Shown here: positions 1-9,048 of the stretch, one piece after another
How the letters are laid out: every line of letters starts with the position of its first letter
How positions within the stretch are numbered: the stretch's first letter is position 1
Assembly (NCBI RefSeq): GCF_003151075.1
Contig: NZ_CP029482.1
Location: 5,890,001-5,954,000 of the forward strand
From: Pseudomonas sp. 31-12
Lineage (GTDB): Bacteria > Pseudomonadota > Gammaproteobacteria > Pseudomonadales > Pseudomonadaceae
DNA: 64,000 bases
Direction of reading: 5' to 3'
Program-made: the position numbers and the translations under genes
Notes under the pieces: model-generated
What the model saw: the letters and a program-made list of their open reading frames with translations, nothing else
Database searches by the model: none
What the model was told of the DNA's origin: nothing

Positions 1-371
1 AATTGAACGGTATACACGCTAGCGCTGACATCGACGATCTGCCCACGGTAAATATCGGTGGTGCGCTTGATCTCGGCGCGCTGGGCGCCGGTGGCCTTGA
101 CCTTGACCAACATCAGTTCGCGCTCGATGTGAGCACTCTCCGACAGGTCGACCAGTTTGACCACTTCGATCAGCTTGTTCAGGTTCTTGGTGATCTGCTC
201 GATGATTTCATCGTGGCCGACAGTGGTCAGCGTCAGACGCGACAAGGTCGGGTCTTCGGTAGGGGCCACGGTCAGGCTTTCGATGTTGTAGTTGCGCTGC
301 GAGAACAGGCCGACTACACGAGACAGAGCACCGGGTTCGTTTTCCAGAAGCAGGGAAATAATATGTCGCAT
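1..371 (-). CDS. ilvH: Acetolactate synthase small subunit IlvH, 3' end cut off by the window
   Basis: This is the regulatory subunit of acetohydroxyacid synthase, which binds valine through an ACT domain and stimulates and feedback-controls the catalytic subunit in branched-chain amino acid synthesis. The visible N-terminal ~123 residues begin MRHIISLLLENEPGALSRVV, the classic ACT-domain opening, followed by the expected RNYNIESL segment. The ATG is at 371-369, two bases after the stop of the catalytic gene, so the two are one transcription unit and probably translationally coupled. The frame is open to base 1; the C-terminal domain lies outside the window. Confidence 0.95.
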   Translation of the reverse strand, partial: MRHIISLLLENEPGALSRVVGLFSQRNYNIESLTVAPTEDPTLSRLTLTTVGHDEIIEQITKNLNKLIEVVKLVDLSESAHIERELMLVKVKATGAQRAEIKRTTDIYRGQIVDVSASVYTVQ

Positions 372-373
372 GA

Positions 374-2098
374 TTAAGTACGCTCCGTCTTGCTCAGCCA
401 CATATCGCGCATGGAGCCGTCTTTGATCTGCATCGGGTAGACGTGCTCACCGGCGTCGACCTTGATGTCGATGAACACCAGACGATCCTTCATCGCGAAC
501 GCTTGCTCCATCATCGGCTTCAAATCCTTCAAGTCCGTGATGCGCATCCCCACGTGACCGTAGGCTTCGGCCAACTTGACGAAGTCCGGCAACGATTCCA
601 TGTAGGAGTGCGAGTGACGCGCGCCGTAGCTCATGTCCTGCCACTGACGGACCATGCCGAGCACGCCGTTGTTGAGCAGGATGATCTTCACCGGCAGGTC
701 ATGCTGCAGGCAAGTGGACAGCTCCTGGATGTTCATCTGGATGCTGCCTTCACCAGTCACGCAAGCCACGTCCGCTTCCGGGAAGCTCAGTTTCACGCCC
801 ATTGCTGCCGGGAAACCGAAGCCCATCGTGCCCAGGCCACCGGAGTTGATCCAGCGATTAGGCTTGTTGAAGCGGTAGTACTGCGCCGCAAACATCTGGT
901 GCTGACCCACGTCGGACGCAATGTAGGCGTCGCCCTTGGTCACTTCGTGCAGGGTTTCGATAACGGTCTGCGGCTTGATGATGCTGCCGTCCCCTTTGTT
1001 GTAAGGGAACATGTCGCGATCACCGCGCCACTCTTCAACCTGCTTCCACCAGGCAGCAACCGAGTCCTTGTTCGGGGTCTCGCCGATTTCCTTGAAGGTA
1101 GCGACCATTTCGGTCAAGACGCTTTCCACCGGGCCGACGATAGGAACGTCGGCCTTGATGGTCTTGGAGATCGAAGCCGGGTCGATATCGATGTGGATGA
1201 TCTTGGCGCTTGGGCAGAACTTCGATGCACCGTTGATAACACGGTCATCGAAACGTGCGCCCACGGCCATGATCACGTCCGCATGGTGCATCGCCAGGTT
1301 GGCGGTGTAGCTGCCGTGCATACCAAGCATGCCGAGGAACTGACGGTCGCTGCCCGGATAGGCGCCGAGGCCCATCAAGGTATTGGTGACCGGCACGTTC
1401 AGCAGTTGCGCCAATTCGGTCAACGGCGCGGAGCCGTTGCCCAGAATGACGCCGCCGCCGGCATAGATGATCGGCCGCTTGGCCGCCAACAGCATTTCCA
1501 CCGCTTTGCGGATCTGGCCCGAGTGACCACGAACCGCCGGGCTGTAGGAACGCAGCTTGGCTTTTTTCGGGAAGATGTATTCGAACTTCTCGGCCGGGTT
1601 GGTCATGTCTTTCGGGATGTCGACAACGACAGGACCAGGACGACCGGATTGCGCGAGGTAGAACGCCTTTTTCATGATCTCCGGGATTTCCGAAGCATGC
1701 TTGATCATGAAACTGTGTTTCACGATCGGCCGGGAGATACCGATCATGTCGGTTTCCTGGAAGGCATCGGTACCGACCATGGTGCTAGGCACCTGGGCGG
1801 TCAGGATCACCATCGGGATCGAGTCCATGTACGCAGTAGCAATACCGGTAATGACGTTGGTCGCGCCGGGACCGGAGGTCACCAGTACGACGCCGGCCTT
1901 GCCGGTAGCGCGCGCATAGCCGTCCGCCATGTGAGTGGCAGCCTGCTCATGACGAACGAGAATGTGTTGAACGGCTGGTTCTTTGAACAGCGCGTCATAG
2001 ATATGCAATGCGGCACCACCCGGGTACCCATAGATATATTTAACGCCTTCGTCACGCAAAAAGCGGACGAGCATCTCACCGCCAGATAAAAGCTCCAC
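374..2098 (-). CDS. ilvI: Acetolactate synthase large (catalytic) subunit, IlvB/IlvI type
   Basis: Thiamine-diphosphate enzyme that condenses two pyruvates, or pyruvate and 2-oxobutyrate, in the first common step to valine, leucine and isoleucine. It shows the N-terminal [19 protein letters not shown] segment with the TPP-activating glutamate, the central FAD-associated domain, and the C-terminal GEGSIQMN segment of the TPP-binding region. Length of 574 aa is normal for the family. I place the start at the GTG at 2098-2096 because an AGAGG Shine-Dalgarno sits 8 nt upstream of it; a GTG three codons earlier (2107) has its AGAG directly abutting and would give a non-family MNN extension. Cotranscribed with ilvH. 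Confidence 0.95.
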   Translation of the reverse strand: MELLSGGEMLVRFLRDEGVKYIYGYPGGAALHIYDALFKEPAVQHILVRHEQAATHMADGYARATGKAGVVLVTSGPGATNVITGIATAYMDSIPMVILTAQVPSTMVGTDAFQETDMIGISRPIVKHSFMIKHASEIPEIMKKAFYLAQSGRPGPVVVDIPKDMTNPAEKFEYIFPKKAKLRSYSPAVRGHSGQIRKAVEMLLAAKRPIIYAGGGVILGNGSAPLTELAQLLNVPVTNTLMGLGAYPGSDRQFLGMLGMHGSYTANLAMHHADVIMAVGARFDDRVINGASKFCPSAKIIHIDIDPASISKTIKADVPIVGPVESVLTEMVATFKEIGETPNKDSVAAWWKQVEEWRGDRDMFPYNKGDGSIIKPQTVIETLHEVTKGDAYIASDVGQHQMFAAQYYRFNKPNRWINSGGLGTMGFGFPAAMGVKLSFPEADVACVTGEGSIQMNIQELSTCLQHDLPVKIILLNNGVLGMVRQWQDMSYGARHSHSYMESLPDFVKLAEAYGHVGMRITDLKDLKPMMEQAFAMKDRLVFIDIKVDAGEHVYPMQIKDGSMRDMWLSKTERT

Positions 2099-2165
2099 GT
2101 TGTTCACCTCTAAAACGCCAGAATACCGCCCACATCAAAGAGGACGGGTCTTAATAGGTTTACTT

Positions 2166-2325
2166 CTCAGCAGAGCATGAGCGACGGTGGTCGCCGACTA
2201 CGTCAGCACTGACTGAGCAAGTATTGGGATCGTCCCAAGTGTTGCGGGGCTTTCCCACCCAGCGCGAGGTAACGCGTTGCGGGTGTAACAGGTCGGCGCG
2301 GATGTGCGCCTCATGATCTGCTGAG
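2166..2325 (-). promoter_or_regulatory. Structured leader of ilvIH with long-range inverted repeat
   Basis: On the transcribed strand the leader has CTCAGCAG at 2325-2318 and its exact complement CTGCTGAG at 2173-2166, enclosing a 38-codon ORF. Inside the downstream half are two short perfect hairpins: GTCAG/CTGAC around 2204-2213 and GCGAC/GTCGC around 2181-2194. No poly-T attenuator terminator is evident. The pairing is seen in the sequence; a regulatory role is inference. Confidence 0.4.
2198..2314 (-). CDS. Possible 38-aa leader peptide upstream of ilvI
   Basis: An ATG at 2314 opens a 38-codon frame ending TAG at 2198. Its C-terminal part reads LGTIPILAQSVLT, with Ile, Leu and Val codons clustered in the last third, as in branched-chain leader peptides, though less densely than in enterobacterial ilv leaders. 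There is no strong Shine-Dalgarno. The stop lies about 100 nt before the ilvI start and within the region bracketed by the CTCAGCAG/CTGCTGAG repeat. It may be a true attenuator peptide or a chance ORF. Confidence 0.3.
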   Translation of the reverse strand: MRRTSAPTCYTRNALPRAGWESPATLGTIPILAQSVLT

Positions 2326-2364
2326 TGGGCCTGCTTCTGGCAGTCCCTCTACAGCGGACTTTGG

Positions 2365-2393
2365 ATTCTTCTGTTTCGTCCCCTGCAAGTCAA
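2365..2393 (-). promoter_or_regulatory. Candidate sigma-70 promoter for ilvIH
   Basis: TTGACT at 2393-2388 is followed after 17 nt by AAGAAT at 2370-2365 (four of six to TATAAT). It would give a 5' untranslated leader of about 260 nt containing the small ORF and inverted repeat described here. Confidence 0.4.
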
Positions 2394-2497
2394 GCCGTCT
2401 ATGTGCTTTATTGAAGTAAGCACATGAGAAAGCAAGAAAAAACCGCTAAACCGCAACTGTGTTAGCTTCAATTGCGCAACTCTGGCAAGGAAATGGC

Positions 2498-2911
2498 ATG
2501 CGAACGTTCTTGATGGTCAGTCTGCTGATCAGCCCTTTGTGTATGGCCGGTCAGATCTATAAATGGGTCGACGCTCAAGGTGTAACCCACTTCGACGCGC
2601 AACCGCCGCAAGGCCAGGAGGCCACCACGGTGCTGACGCCCTCCCCGCCTGCCGGCAAACCCGCCGCTCCAACGCGCAGCACGACGATTGGCGATCAACA
2701 AGCCATCGACAACACAGTGAAAAAGCAGGTTGCCGAGCAGCAAGCCCAGCTAAAGGTATTTTGCGAGCAGGCGCGAACGAACCTGGCCCAGCTGCAGAAC
2801 AATCCACGATTGCGGGAGGATGTCGACGGTGAGAGGCGCCGTCTGACCGATGAGCAACGTCAGGAGCGCACGACCGAAGCACAGAAACAGATTGCGGATA
2901 ACTGCCAGTAG
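2498..2911 (+). CDS. Exported DUF4124-domain protein
   Basis: A 137-aa protein with a cleavable signal peptide (MRTFLMVSLLISPLCMAG) followed directly by the DUF4124 hallmark QIYKWVDAQGVTHFDAQPP. The rest is Gln- and Ala-rich and likely partly coiled. DUF4124 proteins are periplasmic or envelope proteins of unknown function common in gammaproteobacteria. I chose the ATG at 2498 because AAGGAA lies 5 nt upstream and it starts the signal peptide; an earlier in-frame start would put 13 extra residues ahead of it. It converges on the next gene with only 18 bp between the stops. Confidence 0.85.
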   Translation: MRTFLMVSLLISPLCMAGQIYKWVDAQGVTHFDAQPPQGQEATTVLTPSPPAGKPAAPTRSTTIGDQQAIDNTVKKQVAEQQAQLKVFCEQARTNLAQLQNNPRLREDVDGERRRLTDEQRQERTTEAQKQIADNCQ

Positions 2912-2929
2912 AACCTGGCAGTTTCCGTT

Positions 2930-3265
2930 TCAGCGAGAGGCGGTGATGAGCAGGTCGAACTCTTTGAGCAAGACCTGCAAATAGCGATCTTTGCCCTGGA
3001 CATTACGGGCGGCGAAGACCATTTCGGCCATCTCCTGAATCCCTGATGCGTTAGGCAGCGGCAGATCCTGTTCGAGGATGATCTTCATCCGCGGCAAGAA
3101 GATCCATTGCAACCACTGCTCGAAATCCAGCGTATCCACCGAAAACGGCTCGACGCTGGATAATGCCTCAGCGGAGGGCGAAACCTCGTCCCACCAGCCC
3201 TGAATCCGCAACTCACGCTCGATCAACAACAGTTGCTCGGCAATCTTCGGAAAGCGTGCGTCCAT
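2930..3265 (-). CDS. YqcC family protein (DUF446)
   Basis: A 111-aa helical protein with the YqcC-family core: an N-terminal LLLIERELRIQGWW segment and a central LDFEQWLQWIFLPRM segment. The family is small, cytosolic and often next to tRNA pseudouridine synthase truC in enterobacteria; its function is not settled. Here it is the last gene of the mrcB-lpoP unit: its ATG (3265-3263) shares one base with the lpoP stop (TGATG), so translation is probably coupled. A GTG one codon earlier is less likely. Confidence 0.8.
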   Translation of the reverse strand: MDARFPKIAEQLLLIERELRIQGWWDEVSPSAEALSSVEPFSVDTLDFEQWLQWIFLPRMKIILEQDLPLPNASGIQEMAEMVFAARNVQGKDRYLQVLLKEFDLLITASR

Positions 3266-3984
3266 CACGACGAAACCTTGGCCTTCTGACGGGCCAGTGC
3301 AGCACCTGAGGAATCACCCTGTTTCTCACGCGCCTGGGCGATCAATTCCCACAGGCTGGCCTGAAGCGCCGGACGACCACTTGCGAACGTCAGGCCACGA
3401 CGGGCGAATTGTTCAGCCTGGGGTGCATCGCCTTGGGCCATGCGCACCTGAGCCAGTCGATAAAGCACTTGCGGCTCACGCGGCGCAACACGCTGGGCGC
3501 GCTCGAGACTGGAGGACGCACCATTGAGGTCGCCGCCGGCCTGTTGCTGCTGAGCCGTGGTCAACAACGCGAGTACCGGACCGTCCAGTTGCTCATCGGC
3601 AGACAAGCCTCCGGAGCTCGCCGAAGGAATCCCGCTCGGCGTCGACGGCATGCTGTAGCCGCCCTGATTGACCGGTGCCGACTGCACCGGCGAGGTGTCG
3701 ATCGGGCCAGGCGTAATCGGCCCGGTGCTGATCGGTGCCGACGCCACTGCGCCGCCACCCGGGACCATCACGACAACACCTGTGTCACCTTGTGGAATCG
3801 CCTGAGTCTGGGCTTGCACAGGGCGTTTTGACGTCGTCTGACGGAAACCGCCATTTGCCGACACTCGCTCACTGTTGGAGACAGCGCTGCCGGAATCCAC
3901 AACCGGGATCGAGCCGCGCTGTACGGAGGAGCAACCGCTGAGCAAAGCCACGGCGGTAACCGCTGGAATCAACCACTTGTTCAC
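3265..3984 (-). CDS. lpoP: TPR lipoprotein, likely PBP1B activator LpoP
   Basis: An outer-membrane lipoprotein: signal sequence ending in the lipobox LLSGC with acylated Cys18, a long Pro/Ser/Thr/Gly-rich linker (about residues 30-130) and a C-terminal tetratricopeptide region (about 135-235; VLYRLAQVRMAQGDAPQAEQ). Such an architecture next to mrcB matches LpoP, the lipoprotein that activates PBP1B in P. aeruginosa and replaces E. coli LpoB. It starts at a GTG (3984-3982) with a GAGGG upstream and lies 16 bp after mrcB. The identification rests on architecture and neighbourhood; another TPR lipoprotein cannot be excluded. Confidence 0.75.
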   Translation of the reverse strand: MNKWLIPAVTAVALLSGCSSVQRGSIPVVDSGSAVSNSERVSANGGFRQTTSKRPVQAQTQAIPQGDTGVVVMVPGGGAVASAPISTGPITPGPIDTSPVQSAPVNQGGYSMPSTPSGIPSASSGGLSADEQLDGPVLALLTTAQQQQAGGDLNGASSSLERAQRVAPREPQVLYRLAQVRMAQGDAPQAEQFARRGLTFASGRPALQASLWELIAQAREKQGDSSGAALARQKAKVSS

Positions 3985-4000
3985 TTGAAACCCTCTTTGC

Positions 4001-6325
4001 TTAATTCATCCAGCCCTTGACCCAATCCATCACCGTTTCGCCGGATGCAGGGCTTTCGCCACCGCAAGCAGCGCCGGGAGGCGGTTCGCTGCCGCGAATA
4101 TACGGCATCTGCACAGCGCCTGGGCAGCTGCCTTCGGAACCTTGCCCGGTCCGCGAATCCACCCAAGCTTGAACAACATTATCCGGCTGCGGCATGTCCA
4201 ACGGCAGCGGATCGGCCTTGCGCATGAAACTGGTCCAGACCTGCAATGCACCGGTGGCACCAGTGAATGGCGTCTTGCCGTTGTCATCGCGGCCCAGCCA
4301 CACCACCGCCAGCAAATCCTGGCTAAAACCGGCGAACCAGCTGTCTCGCGAGTCGTTACTGGTACCGGTTTTACCCGCCAGGGTCAGGGTTTTCGGCAGC
4401 ACGTTATAAACCGAACTGCCGGTACCTTCACGCATGACCCGCTGCATGGCGCTCTGGATCAGGTAAATAGAGGCTGGGTCGAAACGCTGCTCAATCTGGA
4501 ACGGATAACGCTTGAGCGGCTCGCCTTCGGCGGTCAGTACGCTACGAATCCCGCGCATCGGTGTATTGAAACCACCGTTGGCCAGCGTCTGGTACATGGT
4601 TGCGACTTCGATCGGCGTCAGACCACCAGCCCCCAGCAACATCGAAGGGAACGCCGGAAACTCGCGACTGACACCCAGGCGCGCCAGTGTCTTCAGGACA
4701 TTTGGCACACCCACCGCCAACCCGAGACGCGCCGTCGACAAGTTGTAGGAATGGGCCAGGCCCTGGTACAGGAACACCGTGCCGTGGGATCGGCGATCAT
4801 AGTTCTGGGGTTTCCAGACCTGACCGTCCGCACCTTTGACCGAGAAGGATTCGTCCGACAGCCAACTGGTCAACGTGTACTGGCTCGGCTTCTCCAAGGC
4901 TGTCAGATAAACCGCAGGCTTGATCAACGAACCGATCGGGCGCACCGCATCGAGCGCCCGGTTGAAGCCGGCAAAACTCGCCTGACGGCTGCCGATCATG
5001 GCCTGGACTTCACCGGTTTCCGGGTTGGTCACGACCATCGCCGCTTCAACCTCATCGGAACCCTTGCGCCCGGCCAGGCGTTTAAAGGTGTCGTTGACCG
5101 ATGCTTCGGCTTTCATCTGCAGGATCGGGTCGAAACTGGTGAAGATCCGCAGGCCTTCTTCGGTCAAGTCTTCGTCGCGGTAGTCTTCGCGCAACTGACG
5201 TTTAACCAGATCGAGGAAGCCTGGGAAAGAACTGTCCGCCAGCTTGCCGCGCGTCGTCACGCCCAATGGCATTTTTTTCGCGGCGGCGACCTGCTCAGCG
5301 GTGGCTACGCCTTGCTGCTCAAGCACATCGAGCACCAGATTGCGTCGCTCCATCGCCCGTTCCGGGTTGCGACGCGGATTGTAATAAGACGGCCCCTTGA
5401 CCATCCCCACCAGCATTGCGACTTGATGCAGTTTCAGCTCGGACAATGGCTGCCCGAAGAAGAACTGGCTGGCCAGGCCGAAACCGTGCACTGCGCGCTG
5501 ACCATCCTGACCGACGAACACTTCATTGAGGTACGCCTCAAGAATTTCCCGTTTGTCGTAATGCAGCTCAAGCAGCATCGCCATCATGGCTTCGGTGAGT
5601 TTGCGAGTCAGGCTGCGTTCGCTGGTCAGGTAGAAGTTCTTTACCAACTGTTGGGTCAGCGTACTGCCACCCTGGGTCATCTTGCCGCCGGAGGTGTTGA
5701 CCCACACGGCGCGGGCAATCGACTTGGGCGACACGCCCCAGTGGCTATAGAAATCCCGGTCTTCCACCGCCACCAGGGTTTCCAGCAGATACGGCGGAAC
5801 CTGATCAATCTTGATCAGAATGCGATCTTCGAGGTTTTTCGGGTAGATCCCGCCAATCAGCAGCGGCTCCAGCCGCACGACCGAAAGCTTCGAACCGTTG
5901 ATCGCCGAAAGTTCGGCCACATAGTCGCCGGAGAACCGCACGCGCACCTGCTGAGCGCTCTCCAAACCTTCATAGAACTGGAAGCCACGGGTATTCAAGT
6001 CGACGGTGTTGCCGTTGACCGCCGCAGCGCCGGGGCCGTTGCTCACCGCTTCACGGCGATAGCCCAAGGCGTCGAGCTCGGTCAGGAAGTCTTCCTTGCT
6101 CAGCTTCTGGCCGGTGAACAGCTCGAGCGGGCGCGCATACACCTTGGCCGGGATGGTCCAGCGCTTGCCGGAGAACTTCTCCTGGACCACGGCGTCGAGG
6201 TACACCGCGACCCCGGCGAGCACCACGAGGCCGACCAGACTGAGTTTAAGGGCCCAGCCCAGCCAAGGGCTCAAGCCCTTGGAAGGTGGTTTTTTTGGGG
6301 TACGGGGGGATCGAGTACGAGTCAT
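4001..6325 (-). CDS. mrcB: Penicillin-binding protein 1B, bifunctional glycosyltransferase/transpeptidase
   Basis: Inner-membrane class A PBP of 774 aa that polymerises and cross-links peptidoglycan. A short basic cytoplasmic tail is followed by one membrane anchor (about residues 22-43), a UB2H-like region (about 60-140), the GT51 domain with the catalytic EDRDFYSHWG motif (Glu188), and the transpeptidase domain with SLIK (Ser466), SYN (526-528) and KTGTS (652-656). All catalytic motifs are present. It is the first gene of an operon with lpoP and the YqcC-type gene. Confidence 0.97.
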   Translation of the reverse strand: MTRTRSPRTPKKPPSKGLSPWLGWALKLSLVGLVVLAGVAVYLDAVVQEKFSGKRWTIPAKVYARPLELFTGQKLSKEDFLTELDALGYRREAVSNGPGAAAVNGNTVDLNTRGFQFYEGLESAQQVRVRFSGDYVAELSAINGSKLSVVRLEPLLIGGIYPKNLEDRILIKIDQVPPYLLETLVAVEDRDFYSHWGVSPKSIARAVWVNTSGGKMTQGGSTLTQQLVKNFYLTSERSLTRKLTEAMMAMLLELHYDKREILEAYLNEVFVGQDGQRAVHGFGLASQFFFGQPLSELKLHQVAMLVGMVKGPSYYNPRRNPERAMERRNLVLDVLEQQGVATAEQVAAAKKMPLGVTTRGKLADSSFPGFLDLVKRQLREDYRDEDLTEEGLRIFTSFDPILQMKAEASVNDTFKRLAGRKGSDEVEAAMVVTNPETGEVQAMIGSRQASFAGFNRALDAVRPIGSLIKPAVYLTALEKPSQYTLTSWLSDESFSVKGADGQVWKPQNYDRRSHGTVFLYQGLAHSYNLSTARLGLAVGVPNVLKTLARLGVSREFPAFPSMLLGAGGLTPIEVATMYQTLANGGFNTPMRGIRSVLTAEGEPLKRYPFQIEQRFDPASIYLIQSAMQRVMREGTGSSVYNVLPKTLTLAGKTGTSNDSRDSWFAGFSQDLLAVVWLGRDDNGKTPFTGATGALQVWTSFMRKADPLPLDMPQPDNVVQAWVDSRTGQGSEGSCPGAVQMPYIRGSEPPPGAACGGESPASGETVMDWVKGWMN

Positions 6326-6376
6326 GGCGGCGGATTATACGCACTTTATTCATACTCAACAGGAGCCCTCCGAGGT

Positions 6377-6404
6377 TTGCGTCAGGCGGACTTGCAGCCA
6401 TAAT
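6377..6404 (+). promoter_or_regulatory. Weak candidate promoter for the APH/AAA gene
   Basis: TTGCGT (6377-6382), a 16-nt spacer and CATAAT (6399-6404) lie about 40 bp before the GTG start of the next gene. The -35 is poor, so this is tentative. Confidence 0.3.
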
Positions 6405-6443
6405 GGCGGCCGTGAATTTTCCCCAGTCTTTGAAGGATCGCCT

Positions 6444-8000
6444 GTGAGCCAGTCCCTGATCGCCGCCCTGCAAAACCCGGCCCTCTACCCGCATCCGGTA
6501 GACGGATTCCAGGTCATCGAGACCCATATTTCCTGGGTCATCCTCACAGGTCCCTTTGCCTATAAAGTGAAGAAGCCCGTGAATTTCGGCTTCCTCGACT
6601 TCACCAGCCTCGATGCGCGCGAGCATTTCTGCGGCGAAGAGCTGCGCCTCAACCAACGGCTGACCAACGATCTGTATCTGGAAGTGTTGCCGATCACCGG
6701 CAGCGCAGAAGCACCACAACTGGGCGGCGACGGTCCGGTGGTCGATTTCGCGCTGAAGATGCGTCAGTTCCCACAGAGCCAGTTGCTCAGCACCTTGCAA
6801 GCCAACGGCGAATTGACCACCGCGCACATCGACGAGATGGCCGCGCAGATCGCCCAATTCCACCTCACCGCACCGAAAGTGCCTGGCGAACACGAAGCCG
6901 GCACCCCGGACAGCGTGATGGCGCCGGTACGCCAGAACTTCGAACAGATCCGCCCATTCCTCAGCGACAAGGCCGACCTGCTGCAACTTGATGCCCTGCA
7001 AGCCTGGGCCGAAAGCAGCTTCGAACGCCTCAAGCCGCTGTTTGCCCAGCGCAAGGCTGAAGGCTTCATCCGCGAATGCCACGGCGATATCCACCTGGGC
7101 AACGCCACCGTCATCGACGGCAAGGTCGTGATCTTCGACTGCATCGAGTTCAACGAACCGTTCCGCTTCACCGACGTGTATGCCGACACCGGTTTCCTGG
7201 CCATGGACCTGGAAGACCGTGGCCTGAAAAGCCTGGCACGTCGCTTCATCAGCCAGTACCTGGAACTGACCGGCGACTATCAGGGCCTTGAGCTGCTGAA
7301 CTTTTATAAAGCCTACCGCGCTCTGGTTCGCGCCAAGGTCAGCCTGTTCAGCATGCCGGCCGAGGCCGACCCGGTGCAACGCGCCACCACCCTGCGCCAG
7401 TACCGCAACTACGCCAACCTGGCGGAAAGCTACAGCACCATCCCGTCGCGCTTCATGGCCATTACCCACGGCGTATCCGCTGTCGGCAAGAGCCACGTGG
7501 CCATGCGTCTGGTGGAAGCGTTGGGCGCCATTCGCCTGCGTTCCGATGTTGAACGCAAGCGCCTGTTCGGCGAGCAAACCGTCCCGAATGACCCGCAGGC
7601 CGGCATTTATAGTGCCGACGCCAGTGCCGCCACTTACAGCCGCCTGCATGAGATTGCCGCGGTCATCCTGCGCGCTGGTTTCCCGGTGGTCATCGATGCG
7701 ACGTACCTCAAGCGCGACCAGCGCGACGGCGCAGCGAAAATCGCCGAGGCTACCGGTGCACCGTTCCTGATCCTCGATTGCAATGCGCCACAGGCGGTCA
7801 TCGAGAGCTGGCTGGCCTTGCGTCAGGCAGACAAGAAGGATCCGTCCGACGCCAACCTCGCCGTTATTACCGCCCAGCAAGCGAGCCGTGAGCCCCTGAC
7901 ACCAGCAGAGATTCTGTGCAGCAAACGCGTCCAGACCAATGAAAGCGGGACGCTCGATACCGTCGTTGCGCAGATCCGCCAGCGCATGCCAGGCCTGTAA
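6444..8000 (+). CDS. Aminoglycoside-phosphotransferase-like kinase fused to AAA/zeta-type ATPase
   Basis: A 518-aa two-domain cytosolic protein. The N-terminal half has an APH-fold kinase core with the catalytic loop HGDIHLGN (from residue 213) and a following IFDCIEF that supplies the metal-binding Asp. The C-terminal half has a P-loop, GVSAVGKS (about 343-350), as in small nucleotide or sugar kinases. The pairing is a known but uncharacterised architecture; substrates are unknown and antibiotic resistance should not be assumed. The GTG start at 6444 is supported by AAGGA 7 nt upstream; the open frame extends upstream but overlaps mrcB in the opposite direction. Confidence 0.85.
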   Translation: MSQSLIAALQNPALYPHPVDGFQVIETHISWVILTGPFAYKVKKPVNFGFLDFTSLDAREHFCGEELRLNQRLTNDLYLEVLPITGSAEAPQLGGDGPVVDFALKMRQFPQSQLLSTLQANGELTTAHIDEMAAQIAQFHLTAPKVPGEHEAGTPDSVMAPVRQNFEQIRPFLSDKADLLQLDALQAWAESSFERLKPLFAQRKAEGFIRECHGDIHLGNATVIDGKVVIFDCIEFNEPFRFTDVYADTGFLAMDLEDRGLKSLARRFISQYLELTGDYQGLELLNFYKAYRALVRAKVSLFSMPAEADPVQRATTLRQYRNYANLAESYSTIPSRFMAITHGVSAVGKSHVAMRLVEALGAIRLRSDVERKRLFGEQTVPNDPQAGIYSADASAATYSRLHEIAAVILRAGFPVVIDATYLKRDQRDGAAKIAEATGAPFLILDCNAPQAVIESWLALRQADKKDPSDANLAVITAQQASREPLTPAEILCSKRVQTNESGTLDTVVAQIRQRMPGL

Positions 8001-8091
8001 AAAACTATTTCAGCCGTGGAGCCTTTGCCGGCTTCACGGCTGTCAAATAGTGGCACTATACTGGCGTCATAAAACCATCAGGTGATGCGAC

Positions 8092-8436
8092 ATGAGCCAG
8101 CCGAAACTTCTCGACACCCCGCTTTATGCCTTGCTGCACAAAGACGACATCACAGGCTTCAATGCCGAACGCGCCAGTCATGCCTCGGTCGACATGGTCG
8201 GCGGCGATTTCCGTGGCCTGGACCTGCGTGAGCTGAACGCCGATGGCGTCGACTTCACCGATGCCTATTTCCGCTCCGCCGATTTGCGCGGCATCGACTT
8301 CCGCAACTCATGCCTGGAAGGCGCGAGCCTGGCTCACGCACAGATCTCCGGCGCCTACTTTCCGCCGGAACTGAGTGCTGACGAGATTTTGATGTCGATG
8401 AATTTCGGGACACGCCTGCGTTACCGCACCCGCTAA
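8092..8436 (+). CDS. Small pentapeptide-repeat protein
   Basis: A 114-aa protein whose middle (about residues 40-90) shows A(D/N)Lxx-type pentapeptides: FRGLDLRELNADGVDF, then SADLRGIDF, then LEGASLAHAQISGAYF. This predicts a short right-handed quadrilateral beta helix of about ten repeats, shorter than the DNA-mimic Qnr proteins. No signal peptide. ATG at 8092 has AGGTGA 7 nt upstream. Monocistronic, followed by a strong terminator. Function unknown. Confidence 0.85.
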   Translation: MSQPKLLDTPLYALLHKDDITGFNAERASHASVDMVGGDFRGLDLRELNADGVDFTDAYFRSADLRGIDFRNSCLEGASLAHAQISGAYFPPELSADEILMSMNFGTRLRYRTR

Positions 8437-8457
8437 CAACGACGTTCTACCGGACAA

Positions 8458-8494
8458 GTCCAGCGCCCCCGCTTTGCGCTGGACGCCGGTTTTT
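8458..8494 (+). terminator. Rho-independent terminator after the pentapeptide gene
   Basis: A perfect 9-bp stem, GTCCAGCGC (8458-8466) and GCGCTGGAC (8476-8484), is followed by a T run at 8490-8494. Confidence 0.85.
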
Positions 8495-8676
8495 CTGTCC
8501 GGAAGTTGATTCCTCCGCACTTCCCTACCTCTCCCTCAGACGTTCACGCAGCTCTTTGAGCGCGCTTCTTAGAAGCTTTTGCGTCGAAGCCGACCAAACA
8601 ATCACGCTTTTCCTACTGATGGCTACACTCCTGAGAGGCTCGCCCACGCACCGTTCGGCCGTCGCAAGGAGGCTTG

Positions 8677-8949
8677 ATGAATGATGAACTGCAACACCTG
8701 AAGAATCTTGGCAAGACGTCGGCACAGTGGCTGCATGCCGTGGGCATCCACAGCGCGTCGGACTTGCGCCGCCTGGGAGCGGTGGATGCTTATCGGGCCG
8801 TGCGTACGCGCGGGTTCCGGGCGTCCAAGGTGTTGTTGTATGCGATCGAAGGCGCGCTGATGGACGTGCACTGGAACGACATTCCAGCCGATCGCAAAGA
8901 AGCCTTGAACAAACAACTGGAAGCCATCTCGTCCCGCCACAAGAACTGA
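8677..8949 (+). CDS. TfoX/Sxy C-terminal-domain protein
   Basis: A 90-aa protein matching the C-terminal domain of TfoX/Sxy: LKNLGKTSAQWLHAVGI and later DLRRLGAVDAYRAVR, a helix-hairpin-helix-like fold. It lacks the N-terminal TfoX domain, so it is not a full competence regulator; stand-alone copies are common in Pseudomonas and uncharacterised. The ATG at 8677 follows AAGGAGG by 4 nt; the TTG one codon earlier is less suitable. It lies just upstream of prrF, as in other pseudomonads. Confidence 0.85.
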   Translation: MNDELQHLKNLGKTSAQWLHAVGIHSASDLRRLGAVDAYRAVRTRGFRASKVLLYAIEGALMDVHWNDIPADRKEALNKQLEAISSRHKN

Positions 8950-9048
8950 ACAGGCAGATTCACTTCAGGATTTAGTGCTCTGGGCACAATGATCATGGGC
9001 TCTTGAGCAAGAAAACAGAGGACTGCAAAGAAATCAAAAAAACAGCGG

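Noticed and set aside
443..2089. Long 548-codon open frame on the plus strand opposite ilvI
   Set aside because: Codon-mirror of a strongly conserved gene; no ribosome site, no domain, and rich in His/Arg as antisense frames of GC-rich genes are.
4142..6403. 753-codon open frame opposite mrcB
   Set aside because: Antisense shadow of PBP1B; no recognisable domain and composition typical of reversed GC-rich coding sequence.
6246..7880. 544-codon frame opposite the APH/AAA gene
   Set aside because: Antisense shadow; the sense frame has intact kinase motifs and a good ribosome site.
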